The notes under the pieces: model-generated
Database searches by the model: none
The model's input: the letters and a program-made list of their open reading frames with translations, nothing else
Told to the model about the DNA's origin: nothing
Shown: positions 61,222 through 64,000 of the stretch, in pieces
Numbering within the stretch: position 1 is the stretch's first letter
Layout of the letters: every line of letters begins with the position of its first letter
Origin: Gammaproteobacteria bacterium
GTDB lineage: Bacteria; Pseudomonadota; Gammaproteobacteria; Pseudomonadales; Azotimanducaceae
Direction: 5' to 3'
Length of the DNA stretch: 64,000 bases
Assembly (NCBI GenBank): GCA_026706935.1
Contig: JAPOXV010000026.1
Location: forward strand, 587,721 to 651,720
Made by a program: the position numbers and the translations under genes

Positions 61222-62216
61222 AACCTTTCGATCGCCTTTATCTCGACAGTTTTAGGGTCGCCGTTCGGATTTAGTCGCAGCGACCTGCGAATCTCTCGGA
61301 AACCATCTCGTCTTCCGATCAACTCGTACTCCCCGGGCATCAATTGAACCGTTTGTGTTCGAAATCGACCGAGGTTCCTCCCGGGACGTAAGATGACATT
61401 CGTATAGCCATCTGAGGTGAGATTGACCATGACCGGCGATGTCCAACGCTGACTCAGTTCATTCAAACGTTCGAGTTTTTCGCCGACACGGCTCCCTAAG
61501 TCAACATTCTCAATCAGATTACGAAGGCGACTGACCTGAGTCTGAATCGAGGGACGTGAGAGGCGTTCCGGATTGGCAACTAATCGGTCTAAGAGCTGTT
61601 CAGCCTCTATCAAGGTCTCGGCGCGTTGAATCTGCTCAAGCACTGCTGGGTCTTGCGTTTTCAGGTTAGCTGCGATCTTGTGCGCTTCGGCCCAGTCCTC
61701 AGCGTGCATCGTTTTGGCGAATTTCTGGAGTGAGTCTTGCTGGTGCAGTCTGTCAAGTTGCTTCGTGACGAGCTGTCGAAGGTCTTGCGCTGCCACTGAT
61801 TTTGGGTCGAGCTGCAACGTCTCGTCCAACAAGTGTCCAGCTTCCTCCCACCGTTCTTGATCGATTGCTTGGTGTACGCGCGTCATTAGTCTGCTAAAAG
61901 CCGATTGCGTTTGAGGGGAACCTGACTTCGGAATTTCGCTCTCGCCTGACACGACTACAGCACTCTCCGTTCGCAGCGGACCGTCGCCGACAGACGGATT
62001 CTCCGCTTGGTCCACAGCCCCAGGCGTCGTCGACGTGTCTACGGCTTCTGCTTCCGAAAGCTTGGGCGGTGACACGCGTGACGAGCCCTCAACGGGGCTC
62101 AATGACTCTCGATTCTTGTTTATTTGACTGTCGTTCTCGACTGGGGTGGAGGTCTCTGTCTCAGCGCAGCCCAAAGTAGCAGCCACACACAGAACCAAAC
62201 AGAGCCGATACGACAT
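61218..62216 (-). CDS. Lipoprotein with helical repeats and a C-terminal PEGA-like domain
   Basis: Start chosen at ATG 62216 (MSYRLCLVLCVAATLGCAE), because it gives a lipoprotein signal with lipobox LGC (Cys about residue 17); upstream in-frame codons add an unlikely basic extension. About 332 residues. After a disordered linker (about 20-105), helices resembling TPR units follow (FSRLMTRVHQAIDQERWEEAGHLL, ALDETLQLDPKS-like spacing) and then a coiled helix. The last 70 residues form a PEGA-like beta unit (LMPGEYELIGRRDGFREIRRSL). It overlaps the PEGA/FGE-like gene by four bases and shares PEGA units with it, so the two probably interact in the envelope. Confidence 0.75.
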   Translation of the reverse strand: MSYRLCLVLCVAATLGCAETETSTPVENDSQINKNRESLSPVEGSSRVSPPKLSEAEAVDTSTTPGAVDQAENPSVGDGPLRTESAVVVSGESEIPKSGSPQTQSAFSRLMTRVHQAIDQERWEEAGHLLDETLQLDPKSVAAQDLRQLVTKQLDRLHQQDSLQKFAKTMHAEDWAEAHKIAANLKTQDPAVLEQIQRAETLIEAEQLLDRLVANPERLSRPSIQTQVSRLRNLIENVDLGSRVGEKLERLNELSQRWTSPVMVNLTSDGYTNVILRPGRNLGRFRTQTVQLMPGEYELIGRRDGFREIRRSLRLNPNGDPKTVEIKAIERF

Positions 62217-62257
62217 GATCGTTAAATCTAGACTAAAAGATCTACTAAGTTCGTGTT

Positions 62258-63568
62258 TTAGTCGTCCACGATGTGTATGGTGTACGCGTCGGTTTCTTCG
62301 TGACTGTAAAGTTCGTGTACGACTTGACGCCATCGTTCGAACTGTGCCGCTGCCTTACCTTGCAGCGTTACCGTTTCACCTTCGATCTCGAGATTGACTG
62401 GCGCGAACGTGTCATGGTAGCTCTGCGACATTTCGTCAAAAAGACCAAGATTTTCCTTGAAATCCGCGCGATCTATCAAGCTCTTAACAATTAATCCACC
62501 ACCAACGGCCGAACCCACTGCGAGCGTGGAGTCTCGTTCTTCAGCAGAATCTGCGTTCGCCGCTGCCACGGCTGTCGCCGCCAAGATAACGCCACCAACA
62601 GCACGCTCGACCCGATAACGTCTTCGCTCTAATCGCATTTCGCGAGCATACGGATAGACTTCATTCAACCACTTTTCGTAGTTCGGGTTCACCTTTTCGA
62701 AAAATCCAGCGTAGTGCTTGTCGTAAAGGAACGCGACTTCTTGGTCTTTTCTTGCGAATGCTTGGGTGCGTAACCATTCTTCAGTCGTCGGATCCGGCAG
62801 ATATGAAATTTCCCATTGATCTCGATCATTTACTTTGATGGTGTCGCCGTATAGTGCTGGAGCGAAGAACCTGGCCAGCACTAAGTCGCGTGTATGTGTG
62901 ATCTCTTCTAATCGAGACAACCTCGCAGCTTGGCCACGGCTATTTCGAGACTCATTTCGCTTCACGGTTTCTGCGTGATTTTTGGCGAAATCCTTCAAGC
63001 GTGCGTATACATCACGCGCGATTTCATTCCAGAGAGGTTGGAATGCGTCTTTTCCGGGCTCATAGAAACGCTGATGCCAGCCAAGAGCTACTTTATGGTC
63101 TGATGTTTTCCAGTCAATCCACTCGAATCCGCGAGCATCTATTAGATTCCAGCGGATCTTCATCTCTTCCGACGTTGATTCGAGTATCTTGCCGCGTAGA
63201 TAGAGATCGGAGCTAACCGTGGCTGAAGGAGCTACGGTCACATGGTCAAACTGGTTCAACCGCTCGATCGCTTCCTTTATGCGGTGTGCGGACCGGATAC
63301 TCTCAGTTTTTCGGACCTCCGGCCAGACCCCTTTCTCCCGCATTCGATCATCGTTCTCGTCGAGCTGAGGATCGAAGACCACTACGGCGAAATCCAGCGC
63401 AGGAATGTCGAGTTGTTCGTAGGTCGGTCCAATAGTAGAGGAAGCGGGTTTCGCTTGTTCCTGAGGCAGCTTCGGTCCTACCGGTACCGCGAAAACGCTG
63501 ATACAGGCAAAGGTCGTCACGACGCTAAATGCGATGCACGTACGTTTGTTTAGAGCCACGTGTTTCAC
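62258..63568 (-). CDS. Secreted protein of unknown family with a glycine-rich helical segment
   Basis: A 436-residue protein with a signal peptide (CIAFSVVTTFACISVFAV, about residues 11-28). The first domain (about 50-170) has a strand-helix pattern: LDFAVVVFDPQLDEN, IRSAHRIKEAIERLNQF and ATVSSDLYLRGKILES. A helical middle part follows. Near residue 325 a segment rich in glycine and alanine (VGGVILAATAVAAANA and LAVGSAVGGGLIV) resembles a glycine zipper that could touch a membrane. The last 70 residues are a small beta unit. I recognise no family. It overlaps the next upstream gene by four bases, within the operon. Confidence 0.65.
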   Translation of the reverse strand: MKHVALNKRTCIAFSVVTTFACISVFAVPVGPKLPQEQAKPASSTIGPTYEQLDIPALDFAVVVFDPQLDENDDRMREKGVWPEVRKTESIRSAHRIKEAIERLNQFDHVTVAPSATVSSDLYLRGKILESTSEEMKIRWNLIDARGFEWIDWKTSDHKVALGWHQRFYEPGKDAFQPLWNEIARDVYARLKDFAKNHAETVKRNESRNSRGQAARLSRLEEITHTRDLVLARFFAPALYGDTIKVNDRDQWEISYLPDPTTEEWLRTQAFARKDQEVAFLYDKHYAGFFEKVNPNYEKWLNEVYPYAREMRLERRRYRVERAVGGVILAATAVAAANADSAEERDSTLAVGSAVGGGLIVKSLIDRADFKENLGLFDEMSQSYHDTFAPVNLEIEGETVTLQGKAAAQFERWRQVVHELYSHEETDAYTIHIVDD

Positions 63569-64000
63569 TTTTTCTTGTTGTTTAGGTAGTTAGTTAGTTC
63601 TTTACCAAGCGCTTCTTTCAAGACCGGATCGGTCTCTGCGAGATAGGCTTCATGAAGCGTTTTCGCATAGTCGTCGAGGACTAGCTCTTCATCGGAACCA
63701 ATATCCAATATGCTGGTGTTGTGTGGAAGCGACGTTGCCGGGAAAATGGTGGTATGCCAGACATTACTACTTTGCGTAGTGTCGTCAAGATCATCATTAG
63801 TTGCATCACTTGAATCTGAATTGGCGATTGCGGTCTCTATGGAAGTTTCTCCATCGCGTGTGGTCGAAGGGGTTCGTTCGGTTGCTTCGTCCGAACTCTG
63901 ACTTGACGCCGATTGTTGAGAAACAAGCGATCCGGTACTAGCTCCTTGCATTCCCGACTGCGAAACGCTAGTGAAACCAGCCGCTTCCCCGCCGATACAA
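63565..64000 (-). CDS. Low-complexity envelope protein, 5' end outside the window
   Basis: The minus-strand frame stays open to the window edge and reads CIGGEAAGFTSVSQSGMQ before the first ATG (63951), so the gene very likely starts beyond 64000. The cysteine at the edge could be a lipoprotein cysteine, but the residues before it are not visible. About 100 visible residues are rich in S, T, D and A and probably disordered. The last 40 (VLDDYAKTLHEAYLAETD, then KEALGKELTNYLNNKKK) form a likely helix. Family unknown. It overlaps the next gene by four bases and is thus the earliest visible member of the operon. Confidence 0.6.
   Translation of the reverse strand, partial: CIGGEAAGFTSVSQSGMQGASTGSLVSQQSASSQSSDEATERTPSTTRDGETSIETAIANSDSSDATNDDLDDTTQSSNVWHTTIFPATSLPHNTSILDIGSDEELVLDDYAKTLHEAYLAETDPVLKEALGKELTNYLNNKKK

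Noticed and set aside
1-64000. tRNA or rRNA genes and CRISPR arrays
   Set aside because: No stretch with tRNA-type conserved loops, rRNA sequence or regular short direct repeats with spacers was noticed in the intergenic regions.

Overview
The window looks like chromosomal DNA of a marine-type gammaproteobacterium. Two blocks of conserved gene order support this. One is pepP-ubiH-gcvT, divergent from a small coiled-coil gene, zapA, a 6S RNA gene and the 5-formyl-THF cyclo-ligase gene, as in Escherichia coli. The other is tkt-pgk divergent from metK, as in pseudomonads. A TonB-dependent receptor, sulfatase, prolyl oligopeptidase, several phytanoyl-CoA-dioxygenase-type proteins and a large calcium-repeat metalloprotease suggest a heterotroph feeding on polymers or host- or algae-derived organic matter. 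The species cannot be named from sequence alone.

Layout. 1-0.5 kb: 3' end of a TnpB-type nuclease gene. 0.5-2 kb: alpha/beta hydrolase. 2.2-10.7 kb: a catabolic island with a dioxygenase and sulfatase on the plus strand. Opposite them is a six-gene minus-strand run: esterase, four-carbon acid sugar kinase, class II aldolase, second dioxygenase, TIM-barrel isomerase, Gfo/Idh dehydrogenase. 10.8-14.0 kb: glycine cleavage genes gcvH-gcvPA-gcvPB. 14.2-18.4 kb: a decayed vapBC pair and a TonB-dependent receptor, which separate gcvH from gcvT. 18.4-22.0 kb: pepP-ubiH-gcvT. 22.0-24.7 kb: zapA, 6S RNA, fau, def, rpiA. 24.7-29.0 kb: a small membrane protein, a CmcJ/NvfI-like oxygenase, an enolase-superfamily dehydratase and a GlcD-like flavoprotein. 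29.1-34.6 kb: tkt-pgk divergent from metK-metF. 34.6-36.3 kb: a CheA/ChpA-like protein that appears to have lost its catalytic motifs. 36.4-43.3 kb: alanine dehydrogenase, a cytochrome c oxidase operon (coxB with fused cytochrome c, coxA, coxC, subunit IV) and a second GlcD-like flavoprotein. 43.4-51.7 kb: prolyl oligopeptidase, a 1840-residue metzincin/TSP3/FG-GAP protein and a small anchored partner. 52-55.8 kb: a MaoC hydratase divergent from a thiolase-fold/DUF35 pair, then a secreted esterase. 56-64 kb: an eight-gene envelope operon that runs off the window end.

The 56-64 kb operon is the best candidate for an undescribed system. It encodes a MotA/TolQ/ExbB-type proton channel subunit and two different single-TM, coiled-coil, von Willebrand A proteins. 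Both of these carry the same membrane motif SFLDV, with an acidic residue where ExbD/MotB proteins have their proton-carrying aspartate. With them are a membrane-anchored PEGA-repeat/formylglycine-synthase-like protein without the catalytic cysteines, a lipoprotein, and secreted proteins of unknown family. Together they look like a proton-driven envelope machine whose force-transducing subunits end in VWA domains. No function was shown here; this is inferred from domains and gene order.
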